Below, one piece after another: positions 1-12,237 of a stretch of DNA of 64,000 bases. A program made the position numbers and the translations under genes. The stretch's first letter is position 1. Each line of letters opens with the position of its first letter. The stretch lies in the NCBI GenBank assembly GCA_947846985.1, contig CANTUZ010000001.1, positions 30,652,727 to 30,716,726 of the forward strand, given 5' to 3'. Source of the stretch: Fratercula arctica (lineage: Eukaryota > Chordata > Aves > Charadriiformes > Alcidae). Under the pieces are notes generated by a model. The model had not been told where the DNA came from and did no database searches. It was given only the letters and a program-made list of their open reading frames with translations.

Positions 1-515
1 AACTTGCATAAAGTGAAAAAATATTTTAAGTGATAACTAGTTAACTGTTGCACTAGTTTGTTGATGGACTTCATAGATTCTCCGACATTTGAAATTAATG
101 TCAAGATCCAAGATCATTTAAAACCTGTTCTTCAAGAAGCTGTTGAGCTACGTCAAACAATAATTCATGCTTTGTGAGAACCATAGTAGATCTTTGCAAT
201 TTTTAAATTCCTTTGTTGGTAGCAGCAATATTCATTTTTTGTTTTGAGAAGAGGAAAATACCCATTTGAAACTTTTTTTTACAAAAAAAGGTCTTATTTC
301 TTAAGTCTATAGGAAGTAGTGGACCTCTCTGCAATTTCAGTTCCCTATAAATTATCATAGGACCTCATTATGTCTTATTTTTAAACTTCCTAATCATATC
401 ATCTATATTCTTTTTAAATAGAAAAATGTAAAAATAGGTAGTGTGGTTGTTGGGTTAAATGACAAGGTATTAAGTAGCTTAGGTTTACGTCTTTGGTTAC
501 TTGGCTAATATGCAG

Positions 516-555
516 CTGTTTGGATACAGATCTTTCTGTTTGGATACAGGTCTTT
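516..555. repeat. 20-bp tandem duplication
   Basis: Two adjacent 20-bp units beginning CTGTTTGGATACAG differ by a single A/G. They are probably a recent replication-slippage or microhomology duplication. Confidence 0.9.
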
Positions 556-3500
556 GTGTGCCGAAATCCTTCAATGGAAGTTGTTATGCTTGTGAAAGTA
601 ATTTCATCCCATGATGACAGCTAGTAGGGACTGTCTTGCTGTGGTCATGGAAAGTTAAAGTAGTATTCTTATTAGGTGACCTTCTCACAGGATTCTGCCT
701 GCTCTCAGAAAACAAGACATTTCTTTTCCCTGGTGCTTGGGTGGAAACTCCAAAAATCAGTCAATAATGCCAGACATAATTTTATGTCCTTAAGAGCACT
801 GCTGTTGTGAAAGAAATGTTTTCATGACTTGTTTCTCTCAGTTCCGCTGTCAGGCCTACAGCTCTGACTCCTTGGATATGGAATTCTCTGCTTGATTTAG
901 TAGATATGAAATTTTGTCTCCTTGTGATGTTAGGCTTGGACATGACATTGAGGAATTTCATACAAGAGAGAGAATTGAGGTCTTGAATGCATATTTGATA
1001 TTAGAAAATGTGTTCTGCCAGTGTTCAGACTCAGATAGCTTCTGACTATGATACAAGCATTATTTTTTTGCAAAGATACTGGATAACTTCTCATGTCTGG
1101 ACTGATACAGCTTGAGACTCATTTTTTATTTGTGAGGGGGTACACCTTATTCACTTTCAGTGCTAATCATGCCTTTTTTTTTGTATTGGACAGTAGCAGT
1201 CTTTTACCCTTTTACCCTTCAGATGGCAGATAAAGTCGTTTTGTGAATGCACACTGCAAAAACACACACAGAGGAGAAAAACTATCCATTGCTTCTGTAG
1301 GAAGAGAGCAGATATGTAAACTACCATTAGCATGAGAAAACTGTGATTTCTTAAACTATTTCCGGAGGCCGTGACAATGTTTGTAAGTATAGATCTGTAT
1401 GCTGTGTAATAAAGGAGCTGTCAGATTTCATTGAGAAATGTGTGGAGGAGTGGTGTTTGCCAAGAACATTTCCATGAGTATATTTGACCTGATACAACCT
1501 ATATATCTGGAGTTTGCCATTTATGTCACATGGCAAGTCATTTTCTTCCAGATATCCAGAGCCTGTCAGGGATCCTCACTGTTGAGACTGCCCAGGAGGA
1601 GAGTTGAATCAAAGCACACCCAGGTGCCTCAGCTGTGCTCCCTCCAAAACAGAGATCGTCCTGAAGACGAGCACACTGCTGCTTGTTGGTCCTTGTTCAG
1701 GACAGGCTTCCCACACTAAAAAGTGGCAGCCTGCAGCGTGCCTGCTGCCATTTAAGGAATTCCAGGAGCGACCCTGGTTTACTAATTAAAACTAAAGGAA
1801 CTCACCCCTTAGTTGGACACCTAGTGGTCGTGTGTGTCTGACATAACAATTACTTTGTAATGTCCGTTGTTGGGCGACACAGATGGGGAGAACAGTGGAT
1901 GCATTTTTAGTAGGGTGGGAGTGTGCACGGTTAGGTTTCCCGCAATGGGGAGTAACAGTATTGAAGTTCATAGAATACTGTATAGGTTAATTGGCTCAAC
2001 ATCATCAACTTTTGGTGAGGATGGACTACGTAGCTCTTTAGGGAGGCAGTGGAGGCTCTGTCCTGGGACCAGAATATGTGACTAAAATCTGTGCAGAGGA
2101 TTTGTGAAAACGGGGACTGTTCATCACCTAACAGGTAGGATGATCCCATTATAGTCATATTACCATCCTTACTGTGGGACAGAAAGTGCAAGCATCCAGC
2201 GTTGCATGATGGTGACGGACCATGTATCTGTGACACGAAGGCAAATATATTTGCAATCTGACAAGTGATGAATATACTTAATTGTTTGTCAGGAGGAATG
2301 GCTTCTGGGTGCTTGTGAAGACAATGTCTGCCTGTGCAACTTGAGATTGATGAATTCTCAAGGTTCCCTATCCTGATTGAATAATTTAAACTAACATGGT
2401 CCCAAACAAAAATTGGTAAAGAATAAAACAGGAAAAAGAACTGCATTCTCCTTCTCCAGGGCAACAGTGGTGACTGCTGGAGATTTTCTTGTGTGACTTC
2501 GGGCAAGTCAGTTTAGAGCAACACTTGCTTAAAAATAACAGCTGTTTTTCATGAATTATAATAATGCTTAGATTTCATTATTTGACACTGGGAAAAAATA
2601 TTAATTCTTCATCTGAAAGCAGCAGTTTAGACTCTTTCAGCCTAGTAGTATTCCGGTTTTGGTTCAACAGTTCTGCTTTAGCAGGATTCTTAACTTGCAT
2701 GAGAAGAGACTCAGAAATTTGTTCTGTCTTGGGGTATGGTTTCTGGAGATGTGCAAGATTGTTATCCCAGGCTGCAACAAAAGGATGCAGTAAGCTGGGA
2801 ACTGCCTAGTATGTTTGTTTGGGTTCCATCACTATAGTGTCAAAGCATCTTATGGTCTTGAATGCATCTGTTTTCCCATGGTGAGACTAAGTGGCTTATC
2901 CAAGATCACATGGAAATGTGTGACACACATAGGAACTGACTCTTGGTTTCTTTGGTCTGAACTCATTTTGTCATTGGTACAACACCCTGCCTCTGTATGG
3001 GACTTTCTGGTAGTAGTTGTTCTCTTGTCTGGGGCAAGCACTTGAAAAATACAGTGTTCTGCAGGTAAGTCCTGGCCTTTACTGCCCCGAAGATGTTACT
3101 AACTGGAATTCAGTAAATCATTGATGGTGCTGATTTCTCGTTCGATCTCTCATCTAGAGAAAATAGCAGTCTCTGAGCTCTCTTGGCTGCTCAGTCTTGA
3201 GAGTCAGAAGCAATCTGGAGCAATCTGTTGTATCTAACTGTTGCAGATACGATTTCAGACTCCCCCAAGAAGAGGAATAGTTGCTCTTTTAGGGTCTTTG
3301 AAGTGAACAGGCATGGAGCCATTTGTAGCTGTTTAGCGTGGTGATTTTGGAGTGACACTTCATCAAACCTCTAAGGTGCTAATTGCCAGAAGCAGAAGAG
3401 GAGAGTCATCATTCTTCTGGTATATATTTCTTTTTCTACTTTGCACTTGGTGTCAGCTGCTCTTGGAGGTGGGATTTGATGGATCTTTGTCTTATCTGGA

Positions 3501-5046
3501 ATGATGGTTCCTATCTACTGATGTTCTTTAACAGCCCATTTTAGAGTGTACGTCTTTGAGTGTTTGCTTAGTGCCACCTCAGTTTCCTCATGCTAAAGTG
3601 GGTGTTATATTCAGTGCCTCACGGGAGCCTTTAACTTGTGTTTCAAATTAAGCCTTATTTTCTTTTTTTGCAAGTCATCTTGAGACCATCTGATGAAAAA
3701 TGCCTTAGACTTCTATAGGAGGGGTCAGTAGAGGAAAAGTCTTAATTGCAAACTGCCTTCCACCTTGTCAGAAACGGAGCCACACATTATGTATAAAGAA
3801 ATTACTATCATCAAAAGTCAATTGATCTGCATGGTATTTTCATTTCATGTCACCATTAGTGAGATGAATATGCAGCAATACAGCTTTCAGCTTCAAGCAC
3901 TATTAGGAAGTTTAGAGCTCTGGTTAGGGATGCTCCATTGACTTTCACCACCAGGGAAGTTGCAGGGAACATAAACATGTTTTTTGCATATGTGAGCATG
4001 CTGTCTTACTAACTCATACCTAACATTAAGAAAATTGCTTGCTGAAGTAATGTGGAAACCAGCAACCAAGTTTCAGTATTTGCAAGACGACTAAACAGTA
4101 TTAATATTGTTTGAATGTTTGAGAAATGGGAGATGGCACATAAATGCTCATATACACATGAAAGAATTTTGCAATCTAGTGAAGAAAAATGCTACCAGTG
4201 ATGCAAGGCCCATCTTCCAGCATACTAGACAGCGAGGGCTTATTTGGCCATGTATAACTTTTATTTGCTGCTACTGTAAATAACTTTTTTTTTTTACAGT
4301 ATGCTGTGATACAAACTGTAAGATGAGCCTCTCATGGTACACGTATGATGAGAAGTTAAATTTTAGATCTTCAGCAAAGCTCTTTTTCTTGTTCCTTCTG
4401 AAATGAGCTTTCCTTTTCCCATTTTTAATTCTGTGAATAGATCATAAACAAACGAACATGGCCACTGAAGTTGTTGACTATACAGAGCTGGTGTAGAAGC
4501 AGTTTGGAGAGGTGAAGGCTTTAATTGTTTTAAAAACACCTGCTCAGCTCTTTAGGGAGTTACTGGTTTTGGGGACTACTTTCTGTTTGCATATGTCCGT
4601 AGGTAAAAAGCCCGATATTGTCATGAGTTCACTGTTCCTCCACTCATAAAAGTGGGAGTGCAGGTATGGTTCTTAATCGTGTTTTATTTTGAGACACAGT
4701 AGATAAGGAATGTGATTAACATTTTATAAGTGACCCTTTAAAACACACATAAAATTTTAATCTGTTTTGTTTTTCAGCTGTTGGGCTGAAGTAACCTGTT
4801 TAGATGTAATTCCTGTTTGGGGTGGGAACGTACAGGGAAAGGGATTCATTTCAGCTGAATTTTTCTAAGCTGATGCATGCCTTTAAAATGAGTAAAATTT
4901 TAAATATGCTGGCCCATACATAAAGTATTTAATGCATAAAGGTTTCTGGTAGAAAGGCCAGTGTCAGTGTGTGATTGCTGGAGTGATGTACATGTGAATA
5001 ATACGTTCAGAAAAAACTCCTGAGCAGTTTATAAAAGTTGGTGCGG

Positions 5047-5052
<6 letters not shown>

Positions 5053-5078
<26 letters not shown>
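5053..5078. repeat. Poly(A) run of 26
   Basis: Twenty-six uninterrupted A. No recognised retrotransposed sequence or target-site duplication is evident upstream, so I treat it as a simple repeat. Confidence 0.95.
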
Positions 5079-5086
<8 letters not shown>

Positions 5087-8000
5087 ACTGTTTATATTTG
5101 TATTAATTAAAACAGGAAGGAAAAGGCAGTATGTGCTTAAAAGCACTAGAGGGAGCCAGGAGGAAGAAGAGGGGAATATCATAAAAGACATGTTTGCATT
5201 TTCAGGCATAGCTTATACAAAGCATTCATTTAAATCCTCCTGCTTACTTCAGCTAAAATGCAGCTACAGGTCTGCTGCTGCCTCTGGCTGCTTTCTGTTC
5301 CCCCACGCCTCACTAACGAAATTTCAGTTTTCCAGTCCTGAGAGAGGCCAGAAGCTTTGTGGCTTTTTTAATGGCTGTAGGGAAAACCACCTGCTCCTCT
5401 GTAGCCTGTACCCCTTTTTTTGCCTTGTTTTGTATTGGGATGAGCAGCCAAATGTTAATTTGCCTTTCGGTGCTGCTGGCTGTTTTGGGGGGATTGGTAT
5501 ATGGGCTCAGGTCTGAGCTTGTCTGCCTCCCAGATTATATGTAGGAGAAAGAATGAAAGTGGGGGTGTTGGTGTATGTCTGTATTGGGTATCGATTAGAT
5601 GAAGAAGAATTTTAATGACATTAATTTGGAGTGGCCACACTGCTTTTGCAGGGGATCTGTGGAAAATGAGTGTCTGCGAACTTGTAGAATAACATGCAAG
5701 CACAAAGTTGCTGTAAAGTCTCTCCTCTTATTTTATGAGGTTTTAGAAGTGTTGTTGGGCACACTTTTTATATTGCTTTATCGTAAAGCGAAATGCCTTG
5801 AGTTAAAGTGTAACAGCTTTATGATGTAGATAATGTAAGTAATTTGTTTTTAGTTCCCTCCACCCTGATAAATTGCCATAATGTTGATATCTTGGGATCT
5901 GTAAGAGTAGGACAAAATCCCATGTTGGGGGTTGTTCTTTAGTTTTCAGGTTTTGGAGGGTGGGGGAATCTTTTTAGAACCCTAAAGTTTCTCTTCTTGA
6001 TAATCCAGTATTACACAACTAAACCTGTCGCTGTAGAGAATTGAATTTTGGTGGCCTGGGGCCTTGGCATTGAGCAGTTTTGGGGGAAAAGAAGGAAAAT
6101 TTTTGTTGTTACTATCTGAGACTGCTTAGGGCTTTGGAACGCTGGAAGTCATCTCGGAGGAGGTAGACAGTCTGGAAGTGGATGATTAAATGAGAAGAAT
6201 TAATATATATGTACTGGGTGTTTATCATCCGCCTCTGTAATTTATTGCTACTACGCTCATTGTTCAAGCTCCCTAATTTCTCCTTTCCACTTTAGAAAAT
6301 AAATGGAAAGAGCAGGAATAATGTACTGGGGTTTTCTTCCTCTGGTCTTTATTAGATGGCATGATTATAAGTTACGAAAACAAGGACAAACATTTCTCAA
6401 AAGTACTCTAACCATGCTTTAGCCTGAGGACTGTTCTCACTTTAAAGGAAATAAATATAATGGAATTTAAATATGTGGAGCCTGGAGTCCTTTAGCAGTG
6501 CACAGAGATTTTTTTTTTTTTTCAGTGTACTTTGAGACTATAAAGAATTGTTGGCTGTTCATAATTATGTCATTCCACATTTGAGATGGTGACAAATTAT
6601 GAATTGAAGCAAACAATTCTTTTGAAATATTTAATAACCTCTTGGCAACAAAAAAAAAAATACCAGGTAAGAGCGCTAAGTAATTACGGCTTAATTCCTG
6701 TTGGATGGTGCAAAGCCTTTTCCTGTCATCTGAGAATTAACTGCACTGAAGATGAAACAGAGTATTGGAAAAGCAGAGATATTTTTTTTTTCCCCTGCCC
6801 CTTTAGCTACTCTGCTTTGCACCGTTTCTCCTGCTGCAATGCAGGGATGGGGGCAAGTGTGTTTCTTGCTCGCCCAGTGCATAGAGGGCTCCTATTAAAG
6901 TCCAGAAGTATTTCTTAAGGTAGAAGGTTGCAGAATTGAACTGTAAAGTGAGTGCATATTACATTTACTCCTCAGAACCAGGAAAGCAGGCGTATTTAGT
7001 CTGAAACAGAGGGCAGTAATTTTCTAGATGAAAGTTCTTATGCTTCTAAAGAGCTGCTTACTCAGAATGTGCTGTGAATACTTCAGGGAACTTGGTGACT
7101 CACAGATTATCCAGTGGGGCCTCTTAATGTGCAACTAAAACAGCTTTTTTGTAATTATTCAATCATTTTTGTGATTATTCAACGGCGGGGTAGCACCTGT
7201 CGATGTTTAAATCTGTGAGGTGACAGAGGGATGTCATTTTACCTGTTGAAGTATTGGTGGATGCACTACGGAAAGGATGTAATTTCCCCCGGGAGAGGAA
7301 AAAAAGGAGTTAGTCTCTTAAAAACACACGGTGCAAATTAATGACATAACATGCCTAGATTTTTGTGTTTCCTTACAAAAAGCCGGTACCTTCAGTAGCA
7401 GCCCAAGGGCAGAGTTTTTATTGTTTGACTTTCACTATGGTGTTTACCCGATGGCCACGGTATCCGATAAAAAAGAAAGGGCCAGCTCTGGAGTGGGTGG
7501 AAGGTGCTGCAGGGTGGATTGCCCCTTCCCTTGCCTGCCCACCCATGAATCAGTGCCCAACGCTGGCTTCCCCTCCCCCCAAGTCCTTCATGTTGTGAAA
7601 TGGCAGCCTGTGCTGGTTGTCCCCATGCCTGCTAAGCTTCGTGGAGAAAGATGCCACTTTGGAGGGTGGCTCATCCTGCTCCGAGCTTGATGTCCACAGC
7701 GTCCCTTGCTGAGCTTTCTCTGGAAGTGGCCTGGAGAGGAAACCTGGCCCGGGTGTCTAACGTGAAGCTTTTAATTCTGTGCTGGGACAATATCTCACTA
7801 AGGGTTTGGAGCAAAAATTGCCACTTGATGTCACTTGTTGCAGCGCTTTTGGGTGCAGCAGGAGCAGCACCAGTGCCTGTTCCCAGCACTGTTCAGGGCA
7901 GCCTGAAAACATGGGGCTGAGGTATCCTGATGGTCTGCTAGGTAAAGTGTAAGCACAGACGGTGGCACGCTTTGCAGATAAGTTGCGAGCACAAATCTGC

Positions 8001-9099
8001 TGATCTGAGGTGGGGTCTGCACCTCCTGTGCGAAGGCAGGAGGAAATGCGGGGAGGTTAAGGGAGCAGGGACTGCTGCTGGCTCCCTGAGCCCGGGAGGG
8101 ACAGGGAGTGACTGAACTTGGGCAGATCCATGGCTCTTCCCATGGAGGATTTGGGATACTCCTGCTTGCCTCGGTTAGGAACTGGGATCACTAGCAAAGG
8201 ACGTTAGCCCTTTAAAAGGTGGCTGTTTCATCTGTATTCCTCAGAAATGAGGTTTCTTGTGCTTTTTTGGTTGCCTCCAATGTAGGGCTGTGCACAGCTC
8301 CTGCAGGTGAGCCCTAAATTAAGATCTGATGTGACTGTAGCGCTGGTATGCGGCAAGGGCTGAGATTAGCTCCCCAAGCAAATGTAGTATACAGAATTAT
8401 TTGTAATAATATGGGACTTTGGCTGGGCTTTGCCCCGAGAAAGAGGGAATGGGAGGTGAAATCTTGCCTGGAGCTGGTGAGCTCAGCATAGTTACATGCT
8501 GGGCTCTCATCCCTGCTGGGGCTCGGCTGAGAGCCATGCGAGGATGGGATTTAAATCCCCATCCTGCAGTGCCTGCGGTGGATGGTAAAGCATCCTCCTT
8601 TCCTTGCTTTCAATGCCTGTTAGACAGCTGGGGAGAGTGGGGGGGAAGGCTCTCGCAGTTCCCTTTGGGAATATGTGGTGCTTGCTGAGCAATAGCTGCC
8701 AAGAGAGAAGAGTGAAGCATTAAAAAATTCTTCTAATTGCATTTTGCTGTATTTCTGTGCTTGATAATAGCTGGTAGCACTTGTTTCAGAATATTTTAGT
8801 TGTATGATTTTATTTTTTTTCCCCCTTCGCGTTAGCCTTTGAAAAAATACTTTAGACTAATGCGTTTCTTCAGTGGGATTTAAATTTTGCTTAGGCTATA
8901 CTGCAGTGTTTTTTCCCACCCCCCAGTATTATTGTGAAAAAGTATTATCTTTATGTTATAATTTATAGTCAGGCAGGAAGGAGCTTAACTTCGGCTTCTC
9001 TGGGCAGGACTGCGCTGAAAGATGTGGTGCGTGAGCGTGTTGATTTTATTATTATCTTGTAACAGCAGCTGGCTGTTGGGCTCCCTTATTTGCATTCCC

Positions 9100-9780
9100 A
9101 GCAGGACGGCAAGGTGAATAATTTAATTCCAGCAGCCTCCGCCACGTGATGGTGCGAGGACCCGGCAGCGGTGCCTCCCCTACACCCACAGACTTCGGTG
9201 GGGAATGGAAACTTACAGAAGTGATGTGAAATCGTCGCATCTCCTCCCTTAACCCTGGAGAAACCTCTTGGCGGAGCGATCGCTTCTTCTTTGCTTTGCT
9301 TTTCCAGGCGTTCCTCTGACGTGGAGTTTAGGGGGGGTGTGTGTGGGGTGGGTGTGAGCCTGCCAGCCAGACGAGGAGCAAGGGAGTGGGAAGCCGGGAG
9401 GGCAGTAGGGAAAAACTGCACACCCAGCCACAGAGCTGGCGGGAGCAGGGAACAGCGAGGAGCTCCGGAGCAAGGCCGGGAGACCAGGGAGTGGAAATTT
9501 ACAGCTGCTTGCAAGCGCCTGTGTGTGTTCCAGCCATCCTTTCTGCTAACGCTTTCCCAGAGGCTGACGGTCGCCCGGCAGAAGAAGAGCGGGAGGCTGA
9601 GTCCGTGGGATCCCTTGTCTCTGCCACGTGTCGGTGATCAGCCGGGGAGAAGGGGGAATAAGGCGGAATTAAATGGAAGACCACTGACAGCAGCAGCGGG
9701 GAGGCAGCAGAGCCAGGTCTTCAGCCCCTGGCCATGGGGCTGCGCGGGGCTGCCTAGGACCCCCCACGTTTCTCCACGCA
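9100..9780 (+). promoter_or_regulatory. Candidate internal CpG-rich promoter and alternative first exon of CAB39L
   Basis: In an otherwise CpG-poor stretch, about 20 CpGs fall within 9240-9660. They accompany two CACGTG E-boxes (9143-9148, 9625-9630) and a CRE-like TGACGTGG (9317-9324). The segment ends at a near-consensus plus-strand donor, CACGCA|GTAAGTGT, with GT at 9781-9782, about 8.9 kb before the ATG exon's acceptor. A promoter producing a non-coding exon spliced to 18713 would explain this. No transcript data are visible; this is inference from composition, motifs and orientation. Confidence 0.35.
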
Positions 9781-9853
9781 GTAAGTGTCAGCCGAGATGA
9801 TGTCCCTCCGAGTGACAGGAAGTTAAGTGATTTAACACAACTTTTCTTTTTTC

Positions 9854-9873
9854 TTTTTTTTTTTTTTTTTTTT
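9854..9873. repeat. Poly(T) run of 20
   Basis: Twenty T in a longer T-rich tract (9842-9873) followed directly by CCAG. It resembles a 3' splice site on the plus strand, but no exon is recognisable after it. Confidence 0.9.
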
Positions 9874-12180
9874 CCAGTGAGCACCAGCCTTTTTCGTAAC
9901 AAGCTGCTGGCCTGCTTGTTCTCAATAGCTAACGCTGGTAGCTTTTAATAGCTTTGTAAACTGTGTTACCAGGAGTGGCTTTTTAAAGCAGGCGACCCTA
10001 AACAATGCTCCTCCTGTTACATAAGGCGCTGGCTCCGCAACCCAGCGCTCCGTGTCCATGGAATATCTCTGGAAATGGCTTTATTTACAGTGCCGTTTCC
10101 AAAAATAAAATATCTGCAATATATCATTTCACTTGCTGCTCTCCGCTGACTGCCTGCAGCTGCGGGCTGGCTCTCGAGATGCAGAGAAATGAGAGCGTGG
10201 CCACTTGCATAAGACAGCGGGAAATGGCTAGAGACGAAGGGAAGATGAGCGCGCGCGTGAACTGTCACAAGAAACGGCGCATGTAAATTAACCATCTCGT
10301 TATTTGTAGTCAATAGGCCTCTGTCAACTTGGAATGCTAATTCTGTGCAATGGGCTATTCCTGAAGTTGTTATCAGGCACAACTTACATTGAGCCAAAGG
10401 GGAGTTTTATTTCTGAGCGTAGAGTCTGTCTTGGATTAATATTAGTAGTAAAGTGAAATTACTGCTATAGCAATTTATTTTAATGTGTTATGAAGCTATT
10501 GAAAGTAACACAGCAGGCTTGCTAACGACATGGTCAAGTGAATGCTGTGTAGAGAGGTAACCTTCAGTAATATTGAACAAAAAGCAAAAATAGTAGTCAC
10601 GTTCCTCGCTAATGGTTTTAGAGGAAGTCCTATTCCCTCTTTGCTGCTGCCTATGTTATTTAAATTTTATTACCAGTTTCCATTATTTCTGCTGTTATTA
10701 TTACTACTAGAAATGGAGATTTAACTTGATTTCTCTTTTACTTAAGTAAGTGAAAAGCTGTTAAGGGCTGTTACCTTAGAATTGTGTGTACTTAAGAGAC
10801 ATTAGTTAAGAGACCTCTTTCTGCATGGCTGAGCTCGTGGGAGTTTTGCTATGGATTACAGTTAGGCATGGAATTGAGTTCTTAATTTTTTTAGGTTTGA
10901 AAGACCTCCATGGTGACAAATGGAAATAAGAATCCCAAATATTCTTGACTCATCAATCCTGCATTATTTCATGGCTGTAAAATCTGCTGATTTCGTATCT
11001 TTCTAGTTTTATTCAACATAAAGTAATAGTCTACTACTTCTATGCAGTTTGTTAGCATGAGTGGGAGCATCTCTGTAGCACATAATCCAGAGGTGACTGA
11101 TGAAGGTGTGAGTATGGTGCTACAGGACGCTGCTTCTGCATGGGTTTAGAATCTGAATATTACCTGGCATTGCAGTGTGCAAATATTATTCTATAGTAAA
11201 TATTTTGTAATAATAATAGATGTGGTAGCACAGGACTTGCTGCAATAAAAGGATACTAGGCAGTGGAGTCAAACACTCAAAAAGTTCCTAACTTTAATTC
11301 TGGCATTTACCTGTGCCAATGTAGGCTGTGGTCTGACCCGACCCACGCTACTTATATTCACTTTCTGTCTTGTTTTGTATCATCACACATTTATACCCCT
11401 TTTCCCGTCATCTCTGCCCCCTTCTGGATTTGGCTGGTGAACATCTGAGCTGTAGCATCTGCTCCAGCAGCCCCATCTCTCCACTCTCCTTCCACCCTCT
11501 TCATCCTCTCTTGTGCTGGTACAGCTCCTTGTAAGGCTGTGTGGAGAACTGGACTGGAAACCTGTGTGACCTTTTTTTCCCCACCAGGCTGTTTGTTTTT
11601 TGTTAACTTGGGTTGGTTCCCTGACCTGGCTTGCCATGTGGCCCTGCGAACAGCTGTACCGCCCCAACAGAGGCTGTAGGGATGTGAACAGATGTGGGGC
11701 AGGGTGGTACCATCACGGAACAAAGCACTTATCAAACTGCAGCCCCTGTGACCAGATAGCTGTTTGGTGTTTCGTTTTATTCCCCGTGTTTGCTGAGAGA
11801 CTATATAGACTTTTTGGTTTTTTAATGAATGAGCATTCAATTAAAAACAGAATTATTAATTTCTTTGAGTGCTTCCATAGAGCTACGCCACAGCGCTTGA
11901 GTGGAGCATCACCATGAGTGCCTTCAGTTCCATAACACTATCAAACAACTGCATGATATTATTATTATTCTCATTCTGAAGAGGTGGTCAGGTGCCTACT
12001 TATTTTACATGTCTTGCTTGCCACCTATTAAAAAAAGACGTTTGTGGCTGTGGTAGACATTACTGCAATTACTGCATTGTTTTGTGTGTTCCTGGTGAAG
12101 CTTCAGCCAGTATCCACCTTCATTCCAGGTAATGCAACACGTAGCCAGCAGCAAGGCTTATGATGAGTAAATGGTTGGTA

Positions 12181-12237
12181 TATGGTTGGACTAGATAATC
12201 TGAAAGGTCTCTTCCAACCTAGGCAATTCTATGATTG
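12181..12237 (+). mobile_element. CR1 LINE 3'-end fragment
   Basis: It carries the characteristic CR1 3' terminus: GGTTGGACTAGATAATCTGA, then a CTTCCAACCTAGGCAATTCT-type segment, ending ATGATT. Only about 60 bp is recognisable; the element is heavily 5'-truncated, as most avian CR1 copies are. Confidence 0.85.

Larger units (their letters stand above)
1..9049. other. Non-coding upstream sequence; no gene recognised
   Basis: AT-rich sequence with no recognisable exon on either strand. It holds a perfectly spaced 20-bp tandem duplication (516-555) and a 26-A run (5053-5078). It also holds several long but unrecognised open frames, the longest being 191 codons on the minus strand at 1931-2506, with no familiar motif. 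It may be a 5'-UTR intron of CAB39L or intergenic DNA; the sequence does not decide. Confidence 0.6.

Noticed and set aside
1931..2506. 191-codon open frame on the minus strand
   Set aside because: It is longer than most spurious frames, but it is AT-rich and lacks any recognisable domain, splice context or codon bias. A frame of this length is not surprising in 64 kb of six-frame sequence.
9842..9880. T-rich tract ending CCAG as a possible 3' splice site for an exon at about 9880
   Set aside because: It looks like an acceptor, but no following donor, reading frame or conserved sequence marks an exon, and the tract is better explained as a simple repeat.
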